A stretch of DNA of 64,000 bases. Origin: Vandiemenella viatica (Eukaryota > Arthropoda > Insecta > Orthoptera > Morabidae). Below, in pieces: positions 1 through 12,400 of this stretch; position 1 is the first letter of the stretch; every line of letters begins with the position of its first letter. A program made the translations under genes and the position numbers. The DNA is taken from contig JARYHS010009186.1 of NCBI GenBank assembly GCA_031002005.1, forward strand, positions 100,287,992 through 100,351,991, read 5' to 3'. The notes under the pieces are model-generated. The model was not told the DNA's origin. It was given only the letters and a program-made list of their open reading frames with translations, and ran no database searches.

Positions 1-93
1 GTAGTGACAACCATGTTGTGGTGAGCGAAAACATTGGCAGATGTTTTTCCCCAGGTTCGTCGACGACGCTCCTCTCTTTTCCATGTCATGTGT

Positions 94-333
94 TCATATC
101 CATCGTTTGCCGTTGCCCTCTATGACTATTTTAAATCTCAGTGACAAAATCCGGACGAACTTCTGGTAATAAAATACAGTCGGAAGTTCGCAACCCAACC
201 AGTCACTGCATTCTTCCAGCTTGTGTCCCTTCCACCAACATCTTGCAAGCACCTCAGAATTTGTTAAATTCTTCACCTCGTCACTACAGGATTTAAGGGA
301 CGGAATCCTATAGAAGCCGATACTGCAGTTCAT
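94..333 (-). pseudogene. Possible THAP-like zinc-finger fragment
   Basis: A 79-codon open stretch on the minus strand. It contains GFYRIPS near its N-terminus, which resembles the 'sFyrIP' stretch of THAP DNA-binding domains, and a later Trp pair. The four C2CH zinc ligands and the downstream HF motif are not clearly present, so at best this is a decayed fragment. It lies just downstream, in minus-strand order, of a repeat copy that contains a splice-donor-like site, so it may be coding sequence of the same element. It could equally be a chance ORF. Confidence 0.25.
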
Positions 334-1130
334 AGCCGAATATAGGGTGATTTGAAATCTAAAAACTCACTCAACATCTAATAAAAGCTTTAAATAGACA
401 GTTAATAATAGAAAATAACTTTTAAACTCACCTAAATCATTGCAATCCTCAATAGTTCAGCCTGTAAACACTTGATTTTTGTTACGAGACCATATCGCTG
501 TTTTTCAACACTTTTCGATGCAATAAAAATTGTTTATGATAATAACGAACGAGTAGAAAGTAAAATTTACTATAAATCAATAGTTTCAGGCAGAATAAAT
601 AAAGAAAACACGATTTTAAACCGTCATCAAACACACTCGTATTTTCAACACCACATAACAACAAGTTTTCAGTAATTTTCGGAACCAACAAATACTAATT
701 TTTGTGTAGTAACAAAGAAAACTGCACAATATATAAAACTTTTGAAGCATTCCATATAGTTAAACAAGCACTAAATCAGTTTTAACCTAAATTACGCAGT
801 AGGAAAAAATACCGGCTACTACAGATCGAAATTGTTGACGATTTAACACTCGTCATTAAAGGAAATCCCTTTCAAAATGTGGAATGAATAAAGCTGGAGG
901 CCGTGCCGCAGATCATTTCTCAAAATAAACGTTCTTTTTAATAGTAATTTTACTAAAATAGTAAATTGACTCAATGACAGCTTCTGGTCTCTCCACTTCG
1001 ATTTTTGTGAGATGGATAACTTCTAAAATACACAAAGTACAGAAAAAACATAAACAATTCTGTAAACCGGAGGAGCCATACAACACTGTGACATAGGTTT
1101 TAAAATCTGAATTTGAGAAATCATACAAAA
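330..1130 (-). repeat. Copy A of an unidentified dispersed repeat
   Basis: This stretch aligns by eye with 21831-22510 in the same orientation. The best block is 424-505 against 21831-21910. It contains a minus-strand splice-donor-like site (AGGTGAGT here, AGGTAAGT in the other copy) in matching context, and a shared block ending in ACGAGACCAT/CCCGACCAT. Similarity recurs at intervals for several hundred bases. No long ORF lies inside it. It may be the 5' leader of a DNA transposon or a duplicated promoter; the family is not recognised. Confidence 0.5.
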
Positions 1131-1824
1131 TGTTGAACCGGATGGCCAGCTCGGGAAAGTCCCGCTGCTGACACAAAAAACGGTATTGCTGCGCGAAACA
1201 CATTTGATTTATTTACAGCAAACTGAGTAACTTTAGAGGGATGGCCGTCATAAACTAAATCAATCAACAGACCACAAACAATACACTGTAAAATTTTGAG
1301 CACTTGAGGTTATAGAATTTTTCCGAACTATGTTAAGAGGCACGCAATTTGACCGAAAGTCTTGGAAGCAACCTCCGTGCTTCAAGGAGCCGCGTTTGGC
1401 CGCCCGAGGTATTCTGGGTAGTCCTAGAAGTGGCGCAAACTACTATACTGTTTTCGCAGACATCATGAATTTTCGGAACGTGTGACTTGAGCGTTTTCAA
1501 ATGTGACTTTGAAATTTGTTTTAACAGGGGTCGTTCGGTTTTATTCCTCTTCATTACTTGCAGTTTAGGAAATGATTTGTTCGATAGCCAATTTCAACTG
1601 TCAATGTGACTTTTAATGTGATTTTGAAGAATATATTGAAAATTTTATTTAAACAGTCCATAGGTCTTATTAGTGCATATTAACCTATTCTTTCCTGAGG
1701 ATAATTAGGGAGGTGGCGGCCGTAATTTCTTACAGTTGATTCATACAGGCTCATAAACGGTTTAACAGTTTGATCAGTTCTGAAGTGACAAACAGTACTG
1801 ACAGCAAGTTGGAGGTTAGTTAAG
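1131..1824. other. No gene seen
   Basis: No credible ORF. The part at 1370-1440 is more GC-rich than its surroundings. Continuity with the repeat to the left is uncertain. An upstream first exon of the SV2-like gene could lie here, but I cannot see one. Confidence 0.3.
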
Positions 1825-2160
1825 GTGATTAAACCAATACTTCAACCCCAGTGTTGCTTTTCTCCCTTACAATCTGCAGCATGTAAGCAACGTTCTCTAC
1901 AAGTATATTTACAGATTCAAGAATCGCTAGGAAATTCTTTAGATCCTGAAGATTGGGGCTGCAAAATTCAAAATGGAGCTCTTGTGCCAGTGACTAACAG
2001 ACTTCCATCTGCTCCGGATCATCTCCTTAATTTGGTGTCGTGCAATTGAAAGAACATCTGCGGAAATAGGTGTGAATGTGTGCGTTGTGGGCTGGAGTAT
2101 TCATTAATGTGCCCGAGGATCTGCATGCGATAATATCACCTATAAGGGTACAGATGATGA
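1825..2160 (+). pseudogene. Degenerate cysteine-rich C-terminal tail, transposon-associated type
   Basis: The reading frame gives a stretch like LQVYLQIQESLGNSLDPEDW, then GALVPV, LPSAPDHLL and a run of cysteines. I recognise this order (W..K..G.LVP, PAP..LL, CNC..C, C.C...GL.C) as a recurrent C-terminal module in many arthropod repeat-encoded proteins, which ends in a CXC-like cysteine cluster. Here TGA at 2047-2049 falls where the second Cys of the CNC motif is expected, and after it only some cysteines persist (C..RCECVRCGLEYSLMC). No N-terminal part is visible, so this is a broken remnant. Confidence 0.5.
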
Positions 2161-2570
2161 GTACGATGATGAAATTGAACTTTAAATTTAATTCAAAGAT
2201 TTTAATAAAGATTTGTATAATTTATAATTTTGCAAAATATTTCGTCATTTTCAGGGTTTTTTCCTGTCAGTTTATATATAATGCCAAGAGCACAAAATCT
2301 CAGCGCACTGTTTGAAGAGATTAGAATGGTGCGGACAGAAGTGGAAGGGTAAGTGAAAAGGCACTTTATGCTGAGCTCTGCGCGTTGTTTCGAAAGTTTC
2401 GATGCATGTCTTACCAACCGTTTGTCACAAAAACATGATGAATATACCTTTTTAGTGCTGAAAATGCGTTCTGCAACTCTGATAACAGGTCTTGATAAAT
2501 TTGATAGCTTTTAGCAAATCCGACTTTGTTATAAAATAAGTCATGTTTTGTACCTGTTGGTTGAAAGTCA

Positions 2571-3074
2571 CTGAACTGAGCTCGAAGATAACCCACAAAT
2601 CTTTGAAAGTTGATCAATTGCCTGTCGATGGTCTGAGAGCACAAGCTCTCGAATTTTTTCCCATTTTCCTTCGATTCGAGCAATTGATGGATGTCCAGAA
2701 CAAGGTTTGACATCAATCGTCATGTCAACAGTTTTAAACCAAGCGAAACAATCGTACACTTGAATTTTTCCCATAGCATCATCATTGTAAGCTGTTTTAA
2801 CATTAAAACAGTTTCAGCAGCATTTTTACAGAGTAAAACAAAATTTCACATCTGCAAGTTAATCACTTCAACTTGCCATCATCTAAAATGAAACAATAAC
2901 AAAACAGCACTAGCAAAAACAATCATTGCAAATTAATAGAACAAGCCAGGTCAACAACATAGGTGGCACTAAACTGACAATCAATTGCGCTATAAATGCC
3001 TAGTGGCAGGAATACATACTACACGAGCTCTACCCACGGCAATGCTATTCCAATTATTTTTGGGTATCTCCTCG
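2571..3074 (-). mobile_element. Truncated mariner copy (same family as 14544-15827)
   Basis: The right end, TTTTTGGGTATCTCCTCG followed by TA at 3075-3076, matches the right inverted repeat of the mariner at 14544-15827. The sequence 2575-2650 is nearly identical to 15335-15410. The minus strand encodes the N-terminal part of the transposase (MGKIQVYDCFAWFKTVDM near 2774, then RQLINFQRFVGYLRAQFS). Similarity stops near 2571, so the catalytic half and the left inverted repeat are absent. Bases 2411-2570 stay open in one frame but do not resemble mariner. Confidence 0.75.
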
Positions 3075-3361
3075 TATAAGACAAAGACAAAAGCCACATT
3101 TGGACTCAATGAAACATATTTTATTCAAAATGTATTCAATATGTTTTCTAAAAGCTGAAATGAGATTCAGGTTTATGGTAATACACAAATGAATATAATT
3201 AAAATTACTATAGAAAACCTGCTGAAAGATTCTTTTCAGTACATTATTATTCTTTTTCTAGATGGTTTTGTAAGTAGTTTTCCACAAAATAAAAATACAA
3301 AAATTTTGAAGGAAATTTTTTTCATCACTGGAAATATGTGACTGTATTTCTTTTATTGTAG

Positions 3362-3415
3362 GAGTTGTCATCGAAGAACCACCAGCTGATTTTGAAACAG
3401 CAGCTTCTTTGACTG
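3362..3415 (+). CDS. SV2-like gene, exon a (N-terminal cytosolic segment)
   Basis: Acceptor TTTTATTGTAG, donor GTAAGA. With two bases completing a codon from an upstream exon it reads VVIEEPPADFETAASLTG, the acidic pre-TM1 segment; its last G joins exon b to give TGFG, a hallmark of the family. Length 54, phase 1 in and out. The preceding exon with the start codon is not found. Confidence 0.75.
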
Positions 3416-6400
3416 GTAAGAGAATTTTTGCTGTAACATTGAAACATTTTGTATCAGCCTCAAGTGATTTTACCAAAAAATAAAAGTTCTTGTATATCAA
3501 GTGCCATAATTAATAAGGTAATCCTGATAAAGTGTGAAAAATAGAGAAATAAAATTTTAAAAGTTAGTGTAATAACATAAAAAAGTTGCATTGTACTATA
3601 TAAAACTGTTTTGCCTGAAAGTAAATTTATATCTCTTCAGTTGCCATCTTGAATCTCTGCAGCCTTTCTCTCTTTAGCTGTGTTGTGCTGATGAAATGCA
3701 TAACCAGCCCAAATGTCAGAATGACAGCTTCTTTTCACATATATAATGATTCCATCAATCTCTGTATTATCAGTCATTAAAATTTAGATTTATTAAGAAA
3801 ATATTTTAAAAATAAATTTATTCAGAAATCTGTATAATATTTGTGTTCCCTACCTTAAATAGAAACTGCAAATAAATGGCAAACAAACTAATAAATACAT
3901 GACAATAATAACACATCACCCTCTCTACTGCTGATTACATCTTTAATTTCAGAGAAATAAATCATGAAAAACAGTTTAAAAGAGTAACTGACATAAATAA
4001 ACAAAACCTAAGCAATTTGAAAATCAACTTTATTAAAAATCATATAAATAAAGTAAATAATAATTCTTAAGGGAGCTGAATTTGTCAAAAGACAATATGT
4101 AAATGTTTATTTACAAATATTAATTCTCTTATCTTTGACATTGTGTTACCGATTAATTAGATGGCAGGTTGATAAGGTAATGGAAATATCTTACAATTCT
4201 TTTAATCACCAGCAAGACTAAAAGTTAAATACGTTTGTTTTGTCAGCAGACTGTTTAAAGAAGGATGTTATAGCACACATAAAAATGTCAATGGTTTCCT
4301 GAATTCACTGTAGGAGATTGGTTTCTGCAAAAGATCATGGCCAAATATTTCCTGTCCCTTGCTCCCCTTTGCAATCCTCTCCCAGTTGATGTCAACACTG
4401 AAGAGTTGGAAACCCATTCTCCCATCCCTCACCCACAAAAAGGTCAGTAATAAAATATATTTGGTTTGATATTTCTCTTTTTGGTATTTTTCTCCAATCT
4501 CCTTTTCCTTGCACTGAAGTGAATGGATTTTGATCTAAGTCATTTTCTAGGTTTTGGACTTTACAACTACCTGATACTTTTATCAGCTGTTTTATGTTCA
4601 CTTTCGCACCGTTCAGTACAACATCCATGTCCTACCTACTTCCAGCAGCTCAGTGTGATCTAGATCTTAAACCTTCTGACAAAGGTTTACTGAATGCTAT
4701 TGGATATGGAGGTATGATTTTAAACTTGTTACAAATTGTATATCATCATCTAAACTTTATTTCTATGAAATTAGATTTTTAAATTTATTTTAGTTATGTA
4801 TGATATTTTCATTTATCCTTAATATATTGATTAAAGCAGTGGTTTCCAATTAGTTTTTCTGAGTGCTACTTCAAGAAAGAAATGTACCTCCCCATACCCC
4901 TTATTGCTGCCTGTGCCATTGCGTTCATCCCAGTCGAGTGCTTTGTGAATCCATAGCATTATAAAACTATAGATCACAGACACACACACACAGATTGATT
5001 GTATTCAAATATATTTTGGTGATAGTAATGTTTGCGTATTTTTTTGTGGATTATCTTAGTCAGGAATTACCGCGTGCACCCTTGAAGCAAACTCACATAC
5101 CAAAGGGGTTACGTATACATCTAACTGGAAACCACTGGTTAGGAGAAGATTATAAATTTATATTTTGCAGTGTAGTTTACTAAAATTATTTGCTTATTTT
5201 TCTTTTTAAAATTGTATAACAGATGAGATATTTGCTTCATTAAAATACTGTTTAGTAATCATCTTAAAAATTTAAACCAATGCAAACAGTTTTAAATAGG
5301 TCAACTTTAAGCTTGGAGATGAATACCCTGATCTAATAATCCAGAAATTATATGGATATCTACACACATACGTATATTCAACTAAGTTTTTACCATTGTA
5401 TAACATTAGACAACTGCAACAACACTTTTAAACTGATAGCTGTTACAGAAATTGCCAATTTCTATCTTACAAGCTACAAGATTTATATCTGAAACCATCC
5501 AAATTCACTGAAATACTCCTCAACAACGCCTAAACAATAACAGTCTAATATCATGTAAAGGAAAAGATAGTTTCTTCCACATAAACATGTGACTTCTCAA
5601 AATGATTTTGAATGGTATTTACTTAGGTGTATGTAACACTTAAAATGGTTACAGATAAAAATTTCAAATATGATTGTACAGATATTAGATTAAGCTATCA
5701 TTTCTGATATAATAGGATGATATTTCTGATGGCTAGATTATTAGTAGATTAGTAATAAAACGACCATCATCCAAGACTATGTGAAAAGTTCACAGTGATT
5801 TCCCATTCAAATATTTGACAATGGGTTCTTCACATATACTTTTCACCATACTGTAGTAAATGGTTTATAAAAACTGTGTATGTAAATTCTTTAAAGCTTT
5901 CTTGGCTGGTACTGGTAACATATTACAGTTTGTGTTTAGCCATGGACCTCACTCCTGAAGCTTGCAGGTTTGCAATTAATGATATTTACTTTTGACTTGT
6001 CCTGACATGATCGTATGCAGTCAACCAGTTCTGAAATAGCTTTGTTTAGTTTTTACATATCATGGACTCATTTTAAGATGGACTTGTCATGCCTAGTACT
6101 CCACATGGTTTCCACACCAATCCTACTACTGACCGTAAGGTGCTTCTACATAGACCAATCTCCTACTGTCATGGGGGTCTATCTACCCAATTGTATATTT
6201 CTTCCCCACAAAGAACAAAATAAAATAAATCCTTTCCTGTTTAAGTCTTTCCACTCCCTACTATATTTCTTGAATAGCTTTAATTTATATTGTTCCATCT
6301 TACAGGGTGGCAATCTCTCTGCTAGCCTGCCACCCATACCAAAACAATTTTTACACCTCTCCTATATTTTTGGAGTCTTAACACTCATGTTACAATGAGT

Positions 6401-9400
6401 CCTTGATATCAGCCAGGCCTTCCTGAAATAATTTTAAAATGCAGTGTAAATTTATAATCATTGCATATATTATCAATGATTGTAATAAATTTAGTGTGAC
6501 ACTGAATGGTATACTGCACACTACTTGCAGACTTTAATGTAATTGATTCTGTTGATTAATTATGATCTGACGGACAAGGTCTTCCTTGTTTCAAATATTT
6601 GTTCAAACATTTTTCAAAGCTCATCAAAGTGATGAAATTGCCAACTTTCTTGTTCTTGTATCATTCAGTACAGAAGCCTGGTTTTGTAGAAGAGATTTAT
6701 GTCAAATTGAAAGTCCAACCTTGACAAAGGTGGAATATGTGGCTGCTTGGTACTCTATTACCCTGTTTTATACCAGTTTCTCCAAGTAGCAGATCACTAA
6801 CATTCCCAATGTTTCAAATTCCAATTTTAACTTAATTTCAACCAGGTACAGTATGTCTCTCATTAAGCACAATTTCCTCATAAGATATTTATCACCAGCC
6901 TTATTAAAATTCAAAAAATCATCTTCAGATATACCTATTCCATTTTGAAACATTGCCATCATTTCACAAAATATCATGAATCAATCCTAAGAATTTTAGC
7001 ACGATATGGCATAAGGAGTATCTTCCGTCCACATTTGAATATACAGGATATGTTACGCACGGTGAAAGATCTCGGCCTTCGAATCCTGGGAGTTTATTCG
7101 ATCCCTTGTGACGACAGCAAAGTATACATTGGCCAAACCATAAGAACTGTTGAGGAACGTCACACTGAGCGCCAACAATATCTGCAGTTACTACAATTAG
7201 ACAAATCCGCATTAGCAGAACATGCTATAGAAAATTTTCACAACACCGACAATGACAATTCTGAGGTTTTGGCCAAGATATCGTATTTCTGGGACTCAGT
7301 TATCAGAGAAGCACTGGAGATTCGAATAAGTGACAACAGTGTCAACAGAGATGGGGGTCTCTTCCTGGGCAAGGCTTGGGAGCCAATCATCAGGGACCTA
7401 AAACAGCAACGTGTTAGACACAGTCTTCCAGGGAGACACCATCTTGACACGTCGACCAATGGGAGAACTGATCCATCATGACTTGTCAGTTCCAAAAGCT
7501 GTATTGCCTGGGTTAAGCAACGTTGAGTGTGGTTAACACTTGGATAGGTGACGCCGTGGAGCCACAAGATGCAAGTCAATTGATGCTACCTGTTGAGCAA
7601 CATTAAGTGTGGTTGGTACTTAGATGGGTGACCACTCAAGATGCCATCCATCCATCCATCAGCTGCTGGGCCATGAAATGCAGCCAAACCGGTCTCATCC
7701 CGTCTGAGGCCATTTGTAGCACCGACCAAAGGGAAGCTTCTCTTGCCTATTTTTAGTAATCAGGACTAGCTTGCAAGGCATTCACAGTTTTGTAAGTTTA
7801 CATAACAGCCTGATGAAGGCAACGAAGCTAGTTGCCGAAACGTTGTGTAAAGAATTAAATAAAGAAACTAACCAGCAGAAAACCCGAGAATTATTCATTT
7901 CATCTGTTTGCTGGGAAAGACTTCATTCTCATATTTCTTTTGTGTGTAAGCCAGTCAAGGATTGAATTATATTACCAAAGAAAATGCTGAATGATCTACC
8001 TGAATTGGTGACAGAAGAAAAATATTAATCAAATATGAGACTGTGTATGTTGGTAGACTGCCTGTGAGGATTATGTGCCCTATCATAATTAATACAAAAT
8101 AAATAAATAAAATTAATCAAAAAGAATACTTACCATTCTGGCAAAATACAAACTGCAAGAAGTCCAATGGACTACACATATTGTAAATGCTAGTAGTGAG
8201 AACATTAGCAAGTAAATGGAATTTTCATCTTGACAAGTAGCTAACATACACTATCATGGCAGAAAGGCAAATAGTGTGACTAATGTTGCTGTTTTGATGA
8301 TATCTTTTGCTATGAAATTAAGCCCAGAAATTTCTTTTACCTAAATTATAGTGTTTTCTTTGTCTGAGATCTTTTGCTCCAAATTGTTGAATGAAATGTA
8401 AATGGAGAAGCTGATGTGAATTGTACCTGGCTAAAAATAAGATTGCCAACCAAGATTAGTTATTATTCTTTCTACTATTTTATGATGAATCTGGAGTCAC
8501 AAAATACTTATTTATTCCCTTGCGTCCAACAGTAATATTGCTGTTATTTCCTTGCCAATAGGGCATTAAAACTATTAAGTAATGTTTCTTTCACCATCAT
8601 CAATTGATATTAGTAGTCATTCCATAAGTATACATTTTATTATATCTCTCTGATATTAAACAGCTATTACAGTAAATTAATAGATAGCAAGCTGGGGAAA
8701 ATGTATGATCTGAATTTTATTGGTATTGGTTTGTGCATGAAAACATCTTCTGTTATTCTTTGCATGGAAATGGATTAATCAAAGTGTGTAATTATTGCAG
8801 GTATGATATTAAGTGCATTTGCTTGGGGCTTCATGTCTGACATGATAGGCAGAAGAAAGTTACTGATAATAGCCTACAGTCTTGATGGCATTCTAAATTT
8901 CATTGGAAGTTTTACACAAAGTTTTCTTTTCCTCGTAATTGTAAAATTCATAAGTGGAATAGTGTAAGTACTTACATAATTATATCATGAAAAATAATTG
9001 CATCACCTTTGATTCTAAAATATTATGTTGAAAATATAAAAATGAACTGATGTTTCTTTAGGATACTAACAAAAAGTTAATAAGAATACAATAGGAGAAA
9101 GAAATCATTTGTTACAACAGGCGACCAAGAGAAGTCAAATTTAAATATAAGACAAAAAAACACAGAATCTTGTTAGAATCTGAGTTTAAAACCTTCATTG
9201 TAACATAATCCATACTACTAACAAGAGCACATAATTTTTTTCTGTGTGTAATCCCACCAGGTTTACATAATATTTTTCTGTTAATGAAGGTTTTGAAACA
9301 GAAAAAATTCAGTATTATTCTGTGTTCACATATTTTGTGGCTCTTACCCACTGCCTGACATTTTTTTAAAAATGAGATAGGATAGGAAAATTAACCTATC

Positions 9401-12400
9401 TCTTACCACAGATAAAGGCAGGAAGTCCAGATGAACACAAAAACATACTTTATAGTTTTTACTCATGTAGGAGGTTAGACACATAGCACACCTAGACTGA
9501 ATGTCGAGCAACCGCCGCCGTGAGCAGCAGTCGTCGACTTTCTTGTGTGTTAAATCTAAAGTGTGGTAGATAGACTTTGTTTTTATCTTTGAATTTTCTG
9601 TGTTGGCAGTGAGTCAGCAGTCGAGCAACCGCCGCCGTGAGCAGCAGTAGTCGACTTTCTTGTGTGTTAAATCTAAAGTGTGGTAGATAGACTTTGTTTT
9701 TATCTTTGAATTTTCTGTGTAGGCAGTGAGCCAGCAGTCGAGCAACCGCCGCCGTGAGCAGCAGTCGTCGACTTTCTTGTGTGTTAAATCTAAAGTGTGT
9801 TAGTTAGACTTTGTTTTTATTTTTGAAATTTCTGAGAGTCAGCAGTAGTCAGTTGAGCCTCAGCGACCGTAGCCGACTTTGTGTGTGATTTGTATTTTAC
9901 TGGTTTTAGTGTTATCTTTGAATATTTCCTTTTTAGGTAGTGATCCAGTGAGTTGAGCCTCTGCGTCCGTTGCAGCAGTAGCCGAATTGTTGTGTGATCT
10001 GAAATTTCCTGGTTTCGTGTTATCTTAAATATTTCCTGTTTAGGTAGTGATCCATTTAGTGAGCTGTAGCAGCTGTCTGATTTTTCTGATTAATTTGTTT
10101 GTGACTCTGTGTTTGGTTGTTTGTGGGACATGGTTTGCGCAATGTGTTACAGTAGGCGTCAGGCTCTTGAAGAGATTCGTACTACGATGGCATCTCTTCA
10201 GGCACAGGTGTGGAGCATGTTAGACGACGAACGGCAGTGCGTCGAAGAATTACCGGAGGCTACTGATGTAGAACCGGCAGGTGAGGATTGTCAGGTATCT
10301 GTTGCAGGGAACGACTGGCACCGGGTGGATAGGAGAAAGGCATCAAAATTCCAAAATAACCGACGGGAGAATGATATCTTGCCCCTAAGTAATGCGTTTT
10401 CAGTTTTGCAGGAGGTTGAAGATCTTAGTGCGAATGGCCGAGAAGCACAGCAGGGAAGATTTACTCGCAGACACCGAGTGATGCCAAGGAAAGGATTACT
10501 TATCATTGGAAGCTCCAACGTCCGACGTCTAGAGAAACCCCTACGAGACCTAGCTGAGAAGAATGGTGCAGACCCTCGTACTAACGTTCATTCTGTGTGT
10601 CTTCCAGGAGCAACCGTGCCACGAGTCATGGAGGCTATACCAAAAGCGATTAGAGAATCGAACTGCCGTCAGTTGAGGGTAGCTGCGCACGTCGGAACTA
10701 ACGACTCGTGTCATGTTTCTGTTTCAGATATAGTGAAATCGATGGAAAAGTTGAGCCACAAGGCATATGAATCAGCGCGTGAGAATTCGGTAAAGTTGCA
10801 GTTTTCCATCTGTAGTGTCGTGCCGCGCATCGATTGTGGGGAAGCCGTATGGTGGAAGATTTATAACTTGAATTGTAGTCTACAGGAGCTGTGTCGCAGA
10901 AACAACTGGGGCTTCGTCGATCTTCGACCGATGATAGCTGCCAGCTGGGACGCATTTGACAGGTCGGGCGTCCACTACACACCGAGAATGGCGATCAAGG
11001 TGGCTGCTAAAATATGGAACCGTCTTGATGTGAATTATTTTTTAGGAACACCGTGAGGCCCGAGGATCCCTCAGTTCAACGAAGAAGACGCGTCGTTAAT
11101 CTAGATCTTGGTTCTGGAAGTGACGGCATGAATAAATCGAAATTTACAGCTCCAAATACTTCATCCGTTTCCTTTCGGAGTGAAAATAGTAAAAATGCGA
11201 ATTTAGACTCTACAGATACAGATATTAAACCGCTAAGGATAATGGTACTTAATTGTCGGAGTATTAGAGGGAAAGTAGCCGTTTTCCACGCTGCCGTTGC
11301 GACTAACGATGTTGATATAATACTAGGAACCGAGAGTTGGTTGACGCCAGAGGTAGAATCTAGCGAAGTATTTGCTCCTCAATTCAATGTTTTTCGGAAA
11401 GACAGAACTACCTCAATGGGCGGAGGTGTGTTCGTGGCCGTTAATAAAACCATCAATTGCTCCGTAGTAAATGAAACGGAAAATTGTTGCGAGTTAATAT
11501 GGGTGAAGGTAAAAATTGGCAAAAGCTTAAAGTTCATAATAGGATCGTTTTACCGACCTCCGGACTCTGGATTAGATAACGCGGAATATTTTAGACAGTC
11601 ACTTAATAGTATTTCTCAGAAATTTCAGGGACATACATTGATCATTGGAGGTGATTTTAATATACCCTCTGTTAACTGGGACACATTTACGTTCAGATCG
11701 GGCGGAAGAGATAGGTTAATAACCGAAACGTTGCTGGAATCATTCGCGGAAAATTCTCTTGAACAGATGGTCGAAGAGCCAACACGGAGCATCAAAGATT
11801 CCTCGTCCATTTTGGATCTTTTTCTTACTAGCAATCCGGATATTGTAGATAAAGTTTGTATAGATGACGGTATAAGTGATCACAAGGCGATTGTGGTAAC
11901 TTTAAAATCTAGGCTGAATTTGAAGCATGATAAAGACAAACTCGTATATTGTTTCGATAAGGCAAATGATGCGTTTATGGTCGATCATTTGGCGAAAAAT
12001 TTTGAAACGTACACGCTTAATACAAATGTTGAGGAACTTTGGTTTAATTTGAAAGAAATAATATGGACCGGCTAAAATCAATTTGTTCCCAAGAAGTTTA
12101 TTAAGGTTAGTAAAAACTTCCCGTGGTTCAATAGGGAAGTGAAACGTTTGCTCAGGAAGCAAAGGCGTTTACATGCGACGGTAAAGAAATCGGGGGACTC
12201 ATCTGATCGCGCTAAATTAGTCCACTTGCGAGCGGATGTGCGTAAGGCAATGCGTGATGCGTTTAAAGAATTCCAAGCCAGAAATTTATCCGAAGATCTG
12301 ATTACTAATCCAAAAAAGTTCTGGTCATATGTCAAATTAATAAGAGGCTCTCGAAAGGTCATGCCGTCGTTGATTAATGAAAATGGGGAATTATCAGAAA

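Noticed and set aside
1400..1430. A ZNF143/Staf-like promoter motif (ATTCTGGGTAGT)
   Set aside because: Partial match only, with no first exon nearby.
4594..4782. A plus-strand frame that starts with ATG within the TM1 exon
   Set aside because: It runs through the exon donor into the intron; the ATG is only the second-half frame of exon 4551-4711, not a start.
6015..6398. A 127-codon plus frame
   Set aside because: No recognised domain, hydrophobic low-complexity composition and no splice link; probably chance.
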